Shown here in pieces: positions 19,301 through 31,356 of a stretch of 64,000 nucleotides of DNA (positions within the stretch are counted from its first letter, which is position 1; every line of letters starts with the position of its first letter). The notes under the pieces are model-generated. The model made no database searches. It worked only from the letters and a program-made list of their open reading frames with translations, and was not told the DNA's origin. Position numbers and translations under genes: made by a program. The DNA is taken from the NCBI GenBank assembly GCA_017562135.1, contig QEYB01001312.1, forward strand, positions 1,860,001 through 1,924,000. Reading direction: 5' to 3'. This DNA comes from Dipylidium caninum (taxonomy: Eukaryota > Platyhelminthes > Cestoda > Cyclophyllidea > Dipylidiidae).

Positions 19301-22300
19301 TCCCATCAGGACTCATTCCTCCGTCTCAATGGAGGAGTTCATGGTCTTTAAACGGCAAATGAAGGCTAATAGCCGGACCGGAGGAGATATAGGTTGCCCC
19401 AGCATACTACTGAAGATTCTAATATGCGTATTGTTCGCCACAGAAAGCTATACTGCCATCTGGTTTATGCGGATTTCTAGCTCAATCGCAAAGGACGTCT
19501 ATTTGAAAGTCGCGCAACTGTTTTTCATTGCAAGCAAAACCATGCGATGCCTTCTAATAAGTCGATTTTCGAGTATTAAGACTACTCAATTGGCTGCATG
19601 TATCAGATATTGTCCACTTTTATGCCGCGCCCTACATTCGAGGAATTTAGGCCTAATTCTGAGAAAAAGAGCATAAATTACGTTTTCCGCATTGTGACAC
19701 TGGAATATAAGGCGTTTTGCTGCTCAGGTAAGGTGTCATTTAAATGTCGGTTAGGGAAAGGACGCGTTAACAATGCACTTTGTCGGAGGACAGAAACGCA
19801 GCTAGGATACCGCTGGCTATCAGGACTCCGCTTTCAGATTTAAGACAATAAGCGGATGTCCCTGCAAGTGTTCATTTTATACTTAATTATCACCTGAAGG
19901 AAGACCATTTCTCCTTCCATTGCCTTCACATTATCAGCGAATTTGCTTCACCCAACCGAAGCAGTTTGCAGCATGGAAAAGATTAATTTGACACGGACTT
20001 CTAATGTCGCCATGTCTAATTTCCTACCCTTCGCATATCGACAAGCCCATGTACGCAGGGCGTGCGTGTGCTCGGGTGCGTGCGAGGAGAGCACAGGAGA
20101 TAAGGGAAAACAGTGTATTTCCTTCACAGTCAGATGGGAGCTAAGCTAAGCAGTGGGAGCGCAGCACACCTGAGTTTAATTCACTTGCATCATTGGTCGG
20201 GCGTTTTTGCATCGCCCCACCCGGCACAGAGCGGGAGAGAAGGAGAGTGGGAACGGGAGAGTCGGCGTAGGAACACTTATTACTGAACTGCAGCCTACCT
20301 GCTTGCCCGGCTTATCGGACCTCTCCGATCTCTGCCTTCACGCTCAAGGTGCGCGCATGCCTGCCACCGTGTGCGGACGTGCCACCTCTGATCTGCGCTC
20401 ACTACGAGCGCGCGCGCGCGCGCACGGACGGAAAGAATTTGCCTTTTCTCGTTCGTTCGCCTATCTCTCCCCTGCGCCCTTCCCTCCCTCTCGCCCACTC
20501 TCTCTCTCCTCTCTGCCTCTCTGCCTATCTGCTTCTCTCTCTCCCCATTAGCGTGTGTGCTTCGCGCGTCATCGGGCTGCTCTGGTGCTATCAGCTCACT
20601 GCAATCGCTAGAACCGGCGCCAGAACATTATACACCCACCTAGGGCGGTGACAGGTGCACACACGCGCACCGACGCACACATTTATATGCAAATATATAT
20701 AAATGTATATACACATGCGCGGAGGGTGGAAGAGAGCTAACTTTCCCTCATCCACTCACCTCCGCCCTATCTCCCCTCCTCCCCTTCTCCTCCACCTCCA
20801 CCCACCCAGCAAGTGAGGCAGGGATGCGGTGTGCGCGCTTACGGGAAGAGTCTTAATACTGCTATGGAGAAATGTGCGTCTGGGTGTGTGGATGATGCTT
20901 TTTTGGGAAAGAGGAGGCGGTGGAGTAGGGTGGACGCGCACCCTCCCATCCCAGAGATAAAATGTGTTGATAATGATGAAACGCGATTGGGTGGTGAGGA
21001 ATGGTGTGCGTGTGTGTGTGTAGTCTAAAAGCCTCGGACCGGTCTACTAATTGGAATCTGTGTTTGTGAGGAAGAAATCAATTGAAGCTGCCTGATTCTG
21101 CCGAGGATGGGTTTCCCCATAGTAGAGGTGAGCCCCCTAAATTGGACTATATATGGAGGCGATTTAACGAATTACGACTGAGATCAGACTGATCGTGTGC
21201 TTCTCAACGGTGAAGTGATCGGAACAAAGATAAGCATCGACTAGTCGCTGCTGCCATTCCTCTTTACAAGACAGAGCTTACCGAACCAAAGCAAGAAGGC
21301 TATCCTTTACTGGTGCTACGTTTCTGAATTATGTAAACGTTAAGGGAAGTTAAAATATAAACTAGGCGTCTACAAAGGATGGTTGTATCATCTAGAATAC
21401 TCTATCCGTAGTTAAAACACGTGACTGTGCACAAAAATAGCCTGATTTTTATATTGGGCATTGCGCAGATAAACTAAGGCAAGCTCTTGCGACGAGTATA
21501 TCTACCGGCCCAAAACGTTCGGCGAGCAATTTTACGATTAAGCAGGTATTTTAGTAATAATGATATAATCAACGAGAATTGTGAAGAACACGGCATATTT
21601 CATTCTCTAAATCCACGGCTATGCTAAATGGAGATATTTCAATGCATTATATGCTTCCTTGCCAGACGCACTGGGATCAAGTATAAGTTGTGTCTCCAAC
21701 GCTACCAAGTCCCTCCGGCACCTACGGTCTGGAAGTCAACATTGAAGGGGGTACTGTAAATGGCATGGACAACTAAGATCCCGAAAAATTAGTAATTTGT
21801 GGGAATATTCCTCATTTAAAAAGTATAGTACAGGGAACAGAAATATGAACTTAAATGAACAAATAAGTATGGTCTTTATGCATTGGAATTGATGGGAATA
21901 TTTGGGGAATGTTGGTTTTTTGAGATGCCTCAAGCAGAATCTAAGTGAATACATTGGTGGGGGCTATTTAAAATATGTTAAAATACCTCAACTAGAAGGA
22001 ATATTAGCCCAAAAGTTGGCTAAAAGGATTCCGTGTGGTTGTTCGAACTTCATAATAGTCATGATGACTTTTTAATTAATGAATAAATTTGTATAATTGA
22101 AAATTCTTCAATCCATTACCGGGGCATTCCATGGGATCTTCACTTTTAAGCATTTAGAAAATACGCGTAATTATATTATTTTGCAGTTTCCATTTACAAA
22201 CACATTAGATAGGTTTTAGAGGAATTAAACTTACCAGTATAAGCTTGATCTCCCCATAAGGTGGTGGGACAGAGGCAAACCGCTTTACTAAAGTCGGCTG

Positions 22301-25300
22301 AATTGATGCAATAGCCCCCGTGGTGACAGTGAATGCCTGCGTTAATCTTTGCCGTAACCTTCCCCTTCTTCGTTTCTCCCGGTGCACTGTTCCTTTCCGC
22401 CATGGTCTCTCCAGCGCACGGATCGTTGAAGAGAGCACAGTTATCATAGGGAAGGCGAGGAGATGGAGCCCAGCCTGTGACGCATGTGCATTTGTAGGAA
22501 TCTGTGCCTAGTACGGGGTTACATATGTTCCCTTTGGCAACACCACAGTTCGTGTTTCCACTTGGTTCTGACTAAACACACCTACTTATGACTAACAAGT
22601 AATATAATAGTAGATTATAAGTAGGCAAGAAACTACTTCATTGGAACGAGCCACGCAGGCGTTCTCAAATGGGCGCAGTCTTTCCCCGTATATTCTGGCT
22701 TGCAGATACATTTCGCGTGTTGCATATCCAAAGCCACACAAACGAGAGTGCCTACTGCGGAGCAGTGCGTCTTGGCGCGGGCGAAACAGGGGTTGACAGC
22801 TTTACATGTCCTCGTTTCCTGGTCCCACACAAAGTCTTCTCGACAAACACATTCGTAGTCATCCTGCAACGAAATAGTCAAAAGACTTTTTCAAAGAGAT
22901 ACTTTAAAATTCAACTGTTTCGAATATATTCAATCTTACGATCATAAAAAAGGAAGATTTTTATTTATTATGTTTTCATTTAGGACAACATTGAGTAAAT
23001 TCCGACGAAATACATAAGGAAACTAGTTAAAATTAACTTAAGTTGTAGGTATTGCGTTTAGTATGAGAAATGCTTTTATAATCATGCAATTGCTCGCCGG
23101 AATGTACACGTGTCGAAAACGAAGATGTCGTTGGTGTTTGTGAAATAAGATAAAGCAATGAATGACGATGTTAAGTATCGAGGGCAGAGTCAAGCGTAGC
23201 GCTTCATCCTCGAATGTCAAAAGCATAATCTTCTAACCTCAAAAGGCCCGACGACATGGCAAATGTTGGGCACGTCGACACCAGGGACATAGCGACAGGG
23301 CTTGGCCCGACAGGGGGAAGGACAGAAGTTGAGGAGGCTCCTCTTCAGTTCATTTGCAAGGACGGAGTCGCGTTTTTCGTTCAATTGACGGAAGGTAACC
23401 CACGACTAGAGTTAATAAAACAATTCTTTGATATTCCCTTTTGACAGAAACTAATACGATGTATGGAATGGGTGGATCGTTTCCGTTAAAAATATCTGCA
23501 ACGTGTAATATCCACAGTGAAACTACTGCTTACTGCTTTTTATTCGGTAAGTAAAATTCTATTGAACATCCAAATGATTCCGTGGAGTATTTTTGAGTTG
23601 AAAGACGTTTCTGTTGATTTTTAGCATGACCACCACATTGTGCTCTCTTTTGTAAAAAGACCATTGCATTTTCATTATGTCAGTAAAGGTTCTTAAGTCC
23701 TCCTTAAATATATTTGTCACAATTTTACAGAAAATAAAATTACAACGTATCTTAAACAATAGAAGAGCTGTTAAACACCACATGCAAAACACTGCCACCT
23801 CTGGGCCTGTGATGAGGACAAAAAGACCTGCCAACTAAAAGAATGTGTAAATTCACTAGTTTAAAACCGGATCTACGCGGCAAAGACGCAGTTCACCCGT
23901 AAGTGTTACATGGAAGTTTATGTGGAATTGTGCAAGTGAAGGTATTCTATTGTGGGAGCCAATCCATCTCCCCTGCTCCCCCTTCTGGCCGCCTGAATGC
24001 ATTCGCTCTAGCATCGTTTCGTATATTTTTTATCCGTGACCATAAATTACCCCCCGGGCTGTGTGTATCCCAAACGGGGGAACTGACCGCCACGTTGCAT
24101 GCTGATTCCGCCCCGCCATTTCCCCATGAGGAAAGTCGAAGAGGTTTAAAACTATCCTTTAACTCACTAAGTGCCAAAAACACTTGCGAAAATCCTAACT
24201 TCCGGAACACAATTTCTCCATGAAATCAAGTTGACGTCTATTCAAGGGAATTTGTGGTGCAAGAAATTACGCCCTCGTGACCTAAATTTTGTGACTCACG
24301 AGTAAGAGATTGGCCTCGCTCGAACCCGGTTTATCACTGTTGCATGTGTAATAGAGCGGAAAGGACTAATTTACTCAAACAAATTCGACTGAAGTTTCCA
24401 AGTAATCTGGAAGACAAAAATCGCTACTGCACTTAGAAATTCAAAGTAACGCGGAGAGCGGTAAGGGGGCCGAGGACCAGACGTCTCAGGTCTGCAGGAT
24501 GGCATTAGACGCAAATGCCATAACCTGCGTAGCTTGGAAATAAAAGCCCAGCAGGGAGATCACATTGTAGATATCTGCTGGACACTGTCTCAACAAACGC
24601 AAGGAGCGCCAAGGCACTTAGCTTTGGCCGGACGCGACCCCACCGACCTGGTGGTCGGCACCGAAGCGCTGCCACACGTAACCGTATTTCCCGTCTTACG
24701 TTGAGGTAGTCTGGTGAAGCCATTAATCCTCCGAAATTTAGTAGCATTTGTCTGCTTAACGAAGGACGAATTGCCTTTTAGAAAAGAACTGAATGCACGA
24801 TTAGATGACGGCAACAGTTAGTCTGATGTTTCAATGGTCCGCCCCTTTTCCGATTTATTCGAATTACGCGCGAAATGCGTTCTTATCTTACACCAGTCTT
24901 AGGAGCCTTTTAAGCATGACCCGATGCGTGTTTCCTGGTGCAAGAACATGGCATTTCTCCGCTTCTGGCCTCGTGTAGCCCCCTCGTATCTTATCCGTAA
25001 ACTCAGTTAAGAATCATGGGAATGAACTTAACCCCTACCATTGCAAGAAATCCGAGCTAACTGTTCCGTGGGGGGTATTTTGGCGGTTAATCGCTGAATT
25101 GTTGACAGTTTACTTTACTAAGCGGCTTACGGCTGTTCGCCCTTAAGGAAGAAAATGACAAACAAACGCTTTCTGAGTGTCATGACACTGTTTGGGAGAA
25201 GGCATGATGTAGTCTTTCCACAATCACACAGCTGAACTTACTAATCCAAGAAAACACTTCTTATCTTTTCCTATTTCAAACATTACCTCAGTCATTGGCA

Positions 25301-28300
25301 GCTCTACTCAGATCACTTGCGATATCAGCTCTGACATAAACACACGCTCCACCAAGTTCCACCTGACAGCAACACAACTCACATTGAACCGCGATTAAAG
25401 GACAATTTAGTTGTTAAATAAAAACAATTTAACACCCCCTATTTGACTGCATGAAAGAGCCGCGTTACAATTCTAAGACCTCATGTTCTTCTCGAGGCCT
25501 TGGCCTCTGGATACATTGACACCTGCCACTGCCACCTAGGTGATGTTAACTGCTAGTGATAACGCAATTTATTTTGACGGAGGCGCAAGGTCTCCGATTT
25601 GGTAGACTGTACCAAACCCTTCATTAGTGCCTTTCATTTTACAATCGCTCTTCAGCTCATTGAGTTAATCGGACACATGAGGGCGTAGGGTCTTTTATCC
25701 CAAGCACCAAAACTCTGGGATCCTAACATCATTTTGCCAGTGGTTTACATCCGTTAACGAAGCACAGTGTGCCCTTGAGTCGCTCGAGCGAGCACTCGAA
25801 AAGTAATTTCAGAAAGATCTAATTGGAAGGATTCCAGGGAATGACTGTTCACAAACAGATTCACCAACTATTTTTTCATGTGTAGGTCGAAACCGTTTTT
25901 GCACCTTTTCGTCTGACCAATGGGTGGCGACCTTCTTAGGTGGCAGCCGGCGAAACTAACACACAACCATGTGTATTTCAGGAGAGGGGGGAATCACTCA
26001 AAGGTTAATTAATTAGTCCAACAGAAAATAGAAAAAAGAGATTGAGGGTCTGGGAGAAGTAGTGCAACCACTTTTTGGCCCTATGACAGTTATGCACAAG
26101 ACATGCTCAACGGAACACTGGGGACAACTCCGTTAAGTACACATTCGGAAAGTATCGGCGGGCATGGACTTTGATCTTCTCGACAAAGTCCGATTGTTAC
26201 GACTAACTGGGCAAGAATTGAGCAAATCACTTGCCAGTGAATGACAAAAAATCAGGAGATCAAACTCCCAAGTGGCGTTCACAATTAGGAGTGCCAACTT
26301 CTTTGTCCCGGTCTTTTTCACTCATTTAAGTACCACTTGCCATTTAAAATTTAACCGCCGTAACAAAAGTATTCAATCGTCGGATTACCTTCCTAAGTAG
26401 ACCAAATTGAATGACGCCGAAATTCCTATCAGTTATTTTGATGTAACAAAGTCTGTCTACTTAATCAACGCTGCATAAAAATTGCAATCCACAGAATGTC
26501 CTGACCACTAAAAAACATTCAGATACTTCGGTTAACTGAGACGGCAATCAGTCGGTCGCGGTGATATGTAGAAAGCTGAGAATACCGACAAAGAATACTG
26601 GGAGAATGTCGGGCTGGAAGACAAAATGACCTATAACTTTTGGGACTTTAAAATAAACTCCCGGTGGTGGCACCGTTCAATCCACCACTGAGGGTGAGTT
26701 AACTTGGAGACACGAGACTAGTGAAATGGGGATAACTTACGATGCTATCCTCTGCTTCATTAATTCAGGAGCAAAACAATACGGGGAAGGCATCATGCTA
26801 ATCGTCGTAGGCTCCCGTAAAACAATACGGGGAAGGCATCATGCTAATCGTCGTAGGCTCCCGTGAAACCGAATGTGTGCTCAGAGTGGCAGTTGCGGCG
26901 GAAGTGAGATATGGGGCATAAATCACGTGTGTTAAGTGAACACCTTTTAAGGATAACGCTAATTCGGGTTGCATAAAAAATCTCGGGTCTTCTGATCTCT
27001 CAGTTACCAATTATTGCGATATGCCTGCGCTAGCCCGGTGAGAGGAGAGGCTGGATAGAAGGGGAGGAGGAGAGACGCACATGCATACACCACCAAAAGA
27101 GGAAGAGGACAGGCATATTTTCAGTGGGGTCTATGAGAATAAAGACGACATCTCGCATGCTCTGCGGTGGGTTGCGGCAGCTGATATCACGAGGTCCCGC
27201 GGTGCAACAGCCCCAGGAGCCGGCAGCACACATGTAGTGGAAGACGCGCTTCCGGAAGGTGTCAAAAGCTGCTTGTGGCTGGTGCCAGTTGGCCTCTGAC
27301 GCCAACCATTCCTTGGCCATGTTCCAGAAGAATCCTGTAACCCAAACCATCCCTGTTTAGCTTTCAGAACGCTTGCCTGTTCAGACAGTTTGATACAAGA
27401 CACTTTTCTATAACTTGTGGCCAAATTAAAGTCCAAGGGGATACAACTCCACTTCTTTTCTACTCTAGACAAAATTATACAGTAGACTTAACTGTTCACG
27501 CTGGCGGGAATGTTATCGTAGCGCAAGAGCAGTGCGTGGATGCCCCTGTTAGAGTGCATGAAAAGGACTAAGGAAAGATTTTTTCTGATGAAACAGAAAA
27601 AAACCAAAATGTAAAAGTGTTCACTTGGTCAAATTTCCCCGGGAAGGGAGGAAGACAGTTTGTTACAAAACTCTCTCCAGCTACCTTCATTTATTTTCGG
27701 GCCCACGTGCCTAAGGCCTATAGTAGGCATGGTTCAAAAAAGGTTACAACACGGTCGGGTAGAAGGCAGTGCAACCAACTGAGCATACTGGATAGTAGTC
27801 GTACTCAGTTTGATAGCCATAATAATGTGTAGTTGCCAACAAAGGCAGACAAGCTACAAGTGAAAAGCCGCAGCCTATCACGAATCCACGTAAAAGCTTA
27901 TGATTTTACACTCCGCTATTTAGGGCTTAAATTACATAAAAATTCATATCATGTAACCAGCAGGAAGATATCTACATGCGATAATGTAATATTTCACCAT
28001 TCCACTTCAGACCGGATCAAATACGAGCAACTGAATTTCCGTCATTAACTCAGATTACAGCTTCCACTGATTAGCGGGTGCTGGGTCGAGAGAAGGCAAA
28101 TGTTAAGAAAGTAAAGGGACAGCAAAATTTTTAAAATAAAGTGATTTAGAACATTAGTCCCGTTCCTAAAACTCGCTTTGTAACAAGGCGTATGGAGATG
28201 GGATATTTGTTTCTGACTCGAGGAAACGAAATACCGCGATGATTATCAAAGTCAACCACTAAGTGGTTTTTCAGACGCTTGGCACTTCAAATGATTAAAA

Positions 28301-29669
28301 ATAAGAAAATGTGCACTAAAAACACGTCTGCCAATTATTCCCACCAAAATATTCATTCCTCCATGCGCGCTTATTCTATTTGCAGCATGGAGGTGGAATG
28401 CAGTGGAACATAGGTGGGCCTCACTAAACCATGTTGATCTTTATCAACACAATAACTTATAAACAAGTCAGATGACCAGATATAACTAAGTGTTTCATTT
28501 GTTTCAGTTAAAAGTTCAATTGGAGAACAAAAAGGCAAGATATCGTCGGCTTTCGGGAGTTCGGACAACTTAAGTATCGAGACAATTCGTTCATACACCT
28601 TCAGTCTGGCTCACCGGTAAATTATGCGTATGTCATCTGAACAGGCACAATGAAAAATGATTTTTCGAACGAGGCTACGTCCGCAAACCTAACTGAAACC
28701 ACCCTACTTTTTAAAGTAAATTTGTATCCCAATTGCAAAGTAGCAAGAAGTTAGTAGTAAATAAGAAAAATATAAGAGCAATAACAATGGCGACAGATAA
28801 ATTCGTTTGACCTCTAACCTCGAATGTTGCCTTGTTACAAGGACCACAACTTTGAAGGTGTAAGAGACCAAAAGGGCACCCCATGAGTGATTTGGAATGT
28901 CTATCTCGTTTCTAATTTGCGCATCACGGAATTAGTTTGGGTTTAAGGTGTTGGTAAGTCTTCATGTGACAAAAGAAAGTATCCCAATTTCAGCTGCTAC
29001 ACAAGAGTAAGTCTTGAACTCCCAAGAGGGCATTCAAGCCCAGAATTCCAAACAGCGAGTCAAAACGAAATTGCGAAATTTGGTAAAAAATAATACCTTC
29101 CTTTGTAAGAAAACAATGCACCCCAAGTTGCCACCCAAGATGCCTAGAAGACAACAAGTCAATGTTTAAGGGGAGGAAAAGGAAGTAGGTTTTCGAGAGA
29201 ATATTAAATAAAATGGCCTTATTTCTCATTTCACGGATTGTTGTTAGGTTGCATAACAGGGGAACAAATTAATCGGTAAGTTATGCAAACACTGCAATTA
29301 AGTGGTAAACTCGATAAAAACCAATAAACTCGCCATAGTTCTCGCTAATTGTTACTCATTTACTTTTCCTTACCAATGAAAACCGGATTTGCGGTCGCCC
29401 CTAAATGGGTGGGGCTACGTTCGATAGTGTGCCTCACTCCAAATGATAAAGTGCTACACACCGAGAATTATGGGGCTTACCATTGACTAGGAACTTCTTG
29501 CCGACTTCATCATAGGCACCCAGATCTGGAGCCAAATTGGTGCCCCAAATACCACGAGGAAAGCCGCGATTGTAGCGTAGACCAACAGGGGAACTGTCAA
29601 AAATGCCAGCTATAGTGCGTTGAGGAATGAATAATTCAGAAATCCACTCGTTCACAGCAGAGCCGAGCA
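14853..29669 (-). CDS. EGF-repeat / TSP1 single-pass membrane protein (5' end not found)
   Basis: Probable type I cell-surface protein assembled from nine minus-strand exons: 29669-29481, 27334-27111, 23405-23238, 22863-22648, 22571-22235, 19231-19055, 18908-18796, 17889-17773 and 16313-14853. This gives about 999 residues with agreeing phases. Order: an unrecognised N-terminal region; two six-Cys EGF-like repeats; a third with five visible Cys; a fourth whose last Cys is completed across a splice junction; a thrombospondin type 1 repeat (WSSWTETTDC, then CGISRYRWRRRQC); one hydrophobic helix; and a long Ser/Glu/Pro-rich cytoplasmic tail. EGF and TSP1 modules normally mediate extracellular binding. 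I do not recognise a named orthologue. The upstream exons and signal peptide were not located, and the exons at 29.5, 27.2 and 18.8 kb are the least certain. The locus could also be two genes. Confidence 0.6.
17773..17889 (-). CDS. Receptor-like gene: transmembrane exon
   Basis: A 39-codon exon, phase 0 at both ends, with a pyrimidine-rich acceptor (TCTCTATTTAAG) and donor GAA|GTGAGC. It encodes ILPCEEALPC, a basic spot (LFRKE) and then FHYSLLYILLIIVAVE, a clear membrane-spanning helix. It was too short to stand out as a frame and was found by reading the minus strand. An acidic residue sits where the helix crosses into the next exon. Confidence 0.65.
18796..18908 (-). CDS. Receptor-like gene: juxtamembrane exon (tentative)
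   Basis: Follows the TSP1 exon in matching phase (acceptor TATATTTAG). It encodes PFNGANNIHATG and ISVEDVMGALSTVYTGATSS. The chosen donor GTG|GTGACT at 18795 is weak but gives phase 0, as needed by the transmembrane exon. Other exons could lie between 17.9 and 18.8 kb. Confidence 0.35.
19055..19231 (-). CDS. Receptor-like gene: thrombospondin type 1 repeat exon
   Basis: A symmetric phase 1-1 exon, usual for extracellular modules. It encodes IYCETLRGVWSSWTETTDC, then RGRSCGISRYRWRRRQC and a later PTPCL. The WSSW motif, the RxRxR-like strand and the spaced Cys fit a TSP1 fold. The first Cys completes the preceding EGF repeat. An alternative donor 15 nt downstream would be in phase 0. Confidence 0.75.
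19232..22234 (-). other. Receptor-like gene: 3.0-kb intron
   Basis: Separates the last EGF exon from the TSP1 exon. It contains a strongly low-complexity block (20.2-21.0 kb) and otherwise nothing I can support as coding. Confidence 0.65.
20220..20960. repeat. Mixed microsatellite / low-complexity patch
   Basis: Contains a CG run (about 20408-20423), CT-rich stretches (about 20470-20545), CA-rich steps with short AT runs (about 20650-20715) and a pyrimidine tract (about 20745-20810), together with several GTGTG patches just after. It lies inside an intron of the receptor-like gene. Confidence 0.65.
22235..22571 (-). CDS. Receptor-like gene: exon with EGF-like repeats 3 and 4
   Basis: Phase 0 in (TTTAG|TCA), phase 1 out (ACT G|GTAAGT). 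Repeat 3 shows TNCGVAKGNIC, then YKCTCVTGW and DNC; one of the usual six Cys is missing. Repeat 4 begins FNDPC and has an unusually long first loop of about 29 residues, then HCHHGGYC, AVCLC and a C-terminal AYTG whose final Cys lies in the next exon (IYCE). That split completes a perfect EGF C-terminus and is good evidence for the junction. Confidence 0.75.
22648..22863 (-). CDS. Receptor-like gene: exon with EGF-like repeats 1 (end) and 2
   Basis: Acceptor TTGCAG|GAT, phase 0. It encodes DDYECVCREDFVWDQETRTC, completing repeat 1, then NPCFARAKTHC, LVCVALDMQHAKCIC and KPEYTGKDC, a full six-Cys repeat 2. The proposed donor CTC|GTTCC at 22647 would leave a 76-nt intron and keep phase. A rival donor at GAA|GTAGTT breaks the frame. 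Confidence 0.65.
23238..23405 (-). CDS. Receptor-like gene: exon starting EGF-like repeat 1
   Basis: A 56-codon exon, phase 0 at both ends, with a pyrimidine-rich acceptor (ttattaactctag). It begins SWVTFRQLNEKRD, a helical-looking lead, then NFCPSPCRAKPCRYVPG and ICHVVGPFE. It joins the next exon so that the six cysteines of an EGF fold are complete. Confidence 0.65.
23406..27110 (-). other. Receptor-like gene: intron region, may hide exons
   Basis: About 3.7 kb with no exon I can support. Minus-strand frames at 24590-24814, 26133-26321 and 26798-27010 have somewhat protein-like composition but no motif and no clear phase-matched splice sites. A 46-bp tandem duplication lies at 26773-26864. 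Confidence 0.4.
26773..26864. repeat. Perfect 46-bp tandem duplication
   Basis: The 46-bp unit starting AAAACAATACGGGG and ending GGCTCCCGT occurs twice head to tail (26773-26818 and 26819-26864) with no mismatch. It is non-coding as far as I can tell. The unit length is not a multiple of three. Confidence 0.95.
27111..27334 (-). CDS. Receptor-like gene: upstream exon of unknown domain
   Basis: Acceptor TTACAG|GA is phase-matched to the donor of the 29.5-kb exon. It encodes FFWNMAKEWLASEANWHQP, then an HYMCAAGSWGCC stretch with paired cysteines. I do not recognise the domain. The 3' border is a guess: CCT|GTCCTC gives the phase needed by the 23.4-kb exon but is a weak donor, and the frame is open to 27030. 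Confidence 0.45.
29481..29669 (-). CDS. Receptor-like gene: most upstream exon found
   Basis: Encodes EWISELFIPQRTIAG, then FPRGIWGTNLAPDLGAYDEV, and ends with a strong donor (AAT G|GTAAGC). There is no in-frame ATG, so it must be an internal exon. The acceptor is either GTAAAAG|TG at 29669 or GAACGAG|TGG at 29646. The family is unknown; assignment to this gene rests on strand, order and phase. Confidence 0.45.
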
Positions 29670-31293
29670 CTTTTACCCGGGAGAATCAACAAAAGCACAA
29701 GCGGAGTCAACATCACCAACCGCCCATCACAACGAAACGAAAATGAAGCAGTCATTTACCAATAATCGATTGACTCTCAACCAAAATCAATAACAGCTGA
29801 TTACATTCATCGCGGGTGGTAGAGACGCGCGCCGTCGACCGCTTTGTCGCTTTCATGTAACCAAAAAGTCCTCCAACTCACAGTTTATCATTAGCGCACG
29901 GAAAAACTGCTAAGAGGGGGGCAGAGCAAATGACGGGTAGCCAGAGACGAGGACTTCGGACGACAGGGGAATGAGGCACTGCTTCCCATCAATTTACCAA
30001 GGTGTTAAGGGAACAACTTGTGGAGATAGCAAGAACATTACCCCGGGCACTCTCCCCTCAATCCCCGAGGCGCAGTGATCTGATGAGCCCCCCTAAGATT
30101 AGGCCATAAATTAAACTGATGTTTAACAGCAATATAAAATTGACGCTATAAGAGAATATACTTCTCAGTTGTCCATAAGTGTAGGAGTACAGAACTCACC
30201 GAACATCTCATAGTTCAACATCAATTAACGCAACCCCCTTCTAAATGTTCCATGGTTTCCTCACCTCTAAAAATAGGCGTTGACAAATAACAGTAGCGGC
30301 ATGTCAATACCGATAGACGAAGGGTGAGGTCACTGCTGTCATGGTTACTGCGACCTAACCAAGTGAGGGTGAAAGTAGGACCTGGTGTCAGATTGAAATC
30401 TTGAAAGAGTTATGACCAGACCATCCCATGCTCCTTAAAGTATCCCAAATAGCCGTTACGATAGTTAAGGGACAGAAACAGGGCACAACACTTTTAGCTA
30501 TCAATTTTGGTAGAATGTGAGATACGAACTGCTCTTCTGGGTAATAAACTGTCGATATCCAAACGATTACCAAATGGCGCATTAGCTACGCATTTCAATG
30601 AACTAATCTCAACATAGGTCAAAAATAGCTAATAAAGCATTAACAAGACCCAAACAGCCGGTCACTCCCCGTGGACAAAATGCGGCAAGATTTTGAGGCT
30701 GTATTGAAATAACATTCAAAGTATATGTACACATGCACATCATATATTGTCAACCCGGGTCGACATCTAGCCAATCGACGAACTCTCTCTCTCCTGAGCG
30801 GAGAAGCGGGCAGATAAGAGAGCAGGACAAAAGGCAAGTTACCATAAGGCCGAACTAGACGTTTTGTACACGTGTCAGTAGGGAAAAATTGTTTAGAGGA
30901 CACGTCTCTCCATCTCACCCCCTTTACCTTCTTCCCCCTCGCCTCCCCTCAATCTCTGCGAATGTGCAAATTATCTCAGGAGCGAAGGTGCAACGACGAT
31001 GGAACAGAGAATTGGCGACGACAACGGCACAACGGTATTGAAAGGGGATGAAGAGCGGGCTGACAAATCAGTGGTCATGAGATCAGAACAGGAGCAGCAA
31101 ATACAGGAAAACATGCTATGTAAGGAAAATGAACAGATAGTGATTCAAAAAGAGGGCAAAGAAGTAGCGGAAGAATTTGAGAATAGGAGACATTGTGCGT
31201 CGAGGATAGATAGAAGGGGAAACGAACACCTACGTTAGAGGTGGAAGGCGGCACAAAGTAACGTGGGCCTTGACCTTCCTTGAACCTCTAAGA
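29670..31293. other. Region between the receptor-like gene and GIGYF
   Basis: Should contain the promoter and any 5' exons of the receptor-like gene and the 3' end of GIGYF. I could not identify a signal-peptide exon. A minus-strand frame at 30388-30582 starts with a hydrophobic stretch (MRHLVIVWISTVYY) but lacks convincing splice sites. The plus-strand frame 30999-31238 is Glu/Gln-rich and probably chance. Confidence 0.35.
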
Positions 31294-31356
31294 TCAATGC
31301 TTCCCCACCTTCTTCCCACGGCGGCCAGAGCTGCTTTTAGGCTTTATTTGTTGCCA
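31294..31356 (-). CDS. gigyf: gigyf terminal exon
   Basis: Acceptor TTTCTTTCAG|TGG. Encodes WQQIKPKSSSGRRGKKVGKH and stops with TGA at 31294-31296. The short basic end replaces the longer conserved tail of vertebrate GIGYF2. Confidence 0.75.
   Translation of the reverse strand, partial: WQQIKPKSSSGRRGKKVGKH

Noticed and set aside
24311..24336. Possible tRNA B-box (GGGTTCGAGC on the minus strand)
   Set aside because: No A-box at the right distance and no cloverleaf could be drawn.
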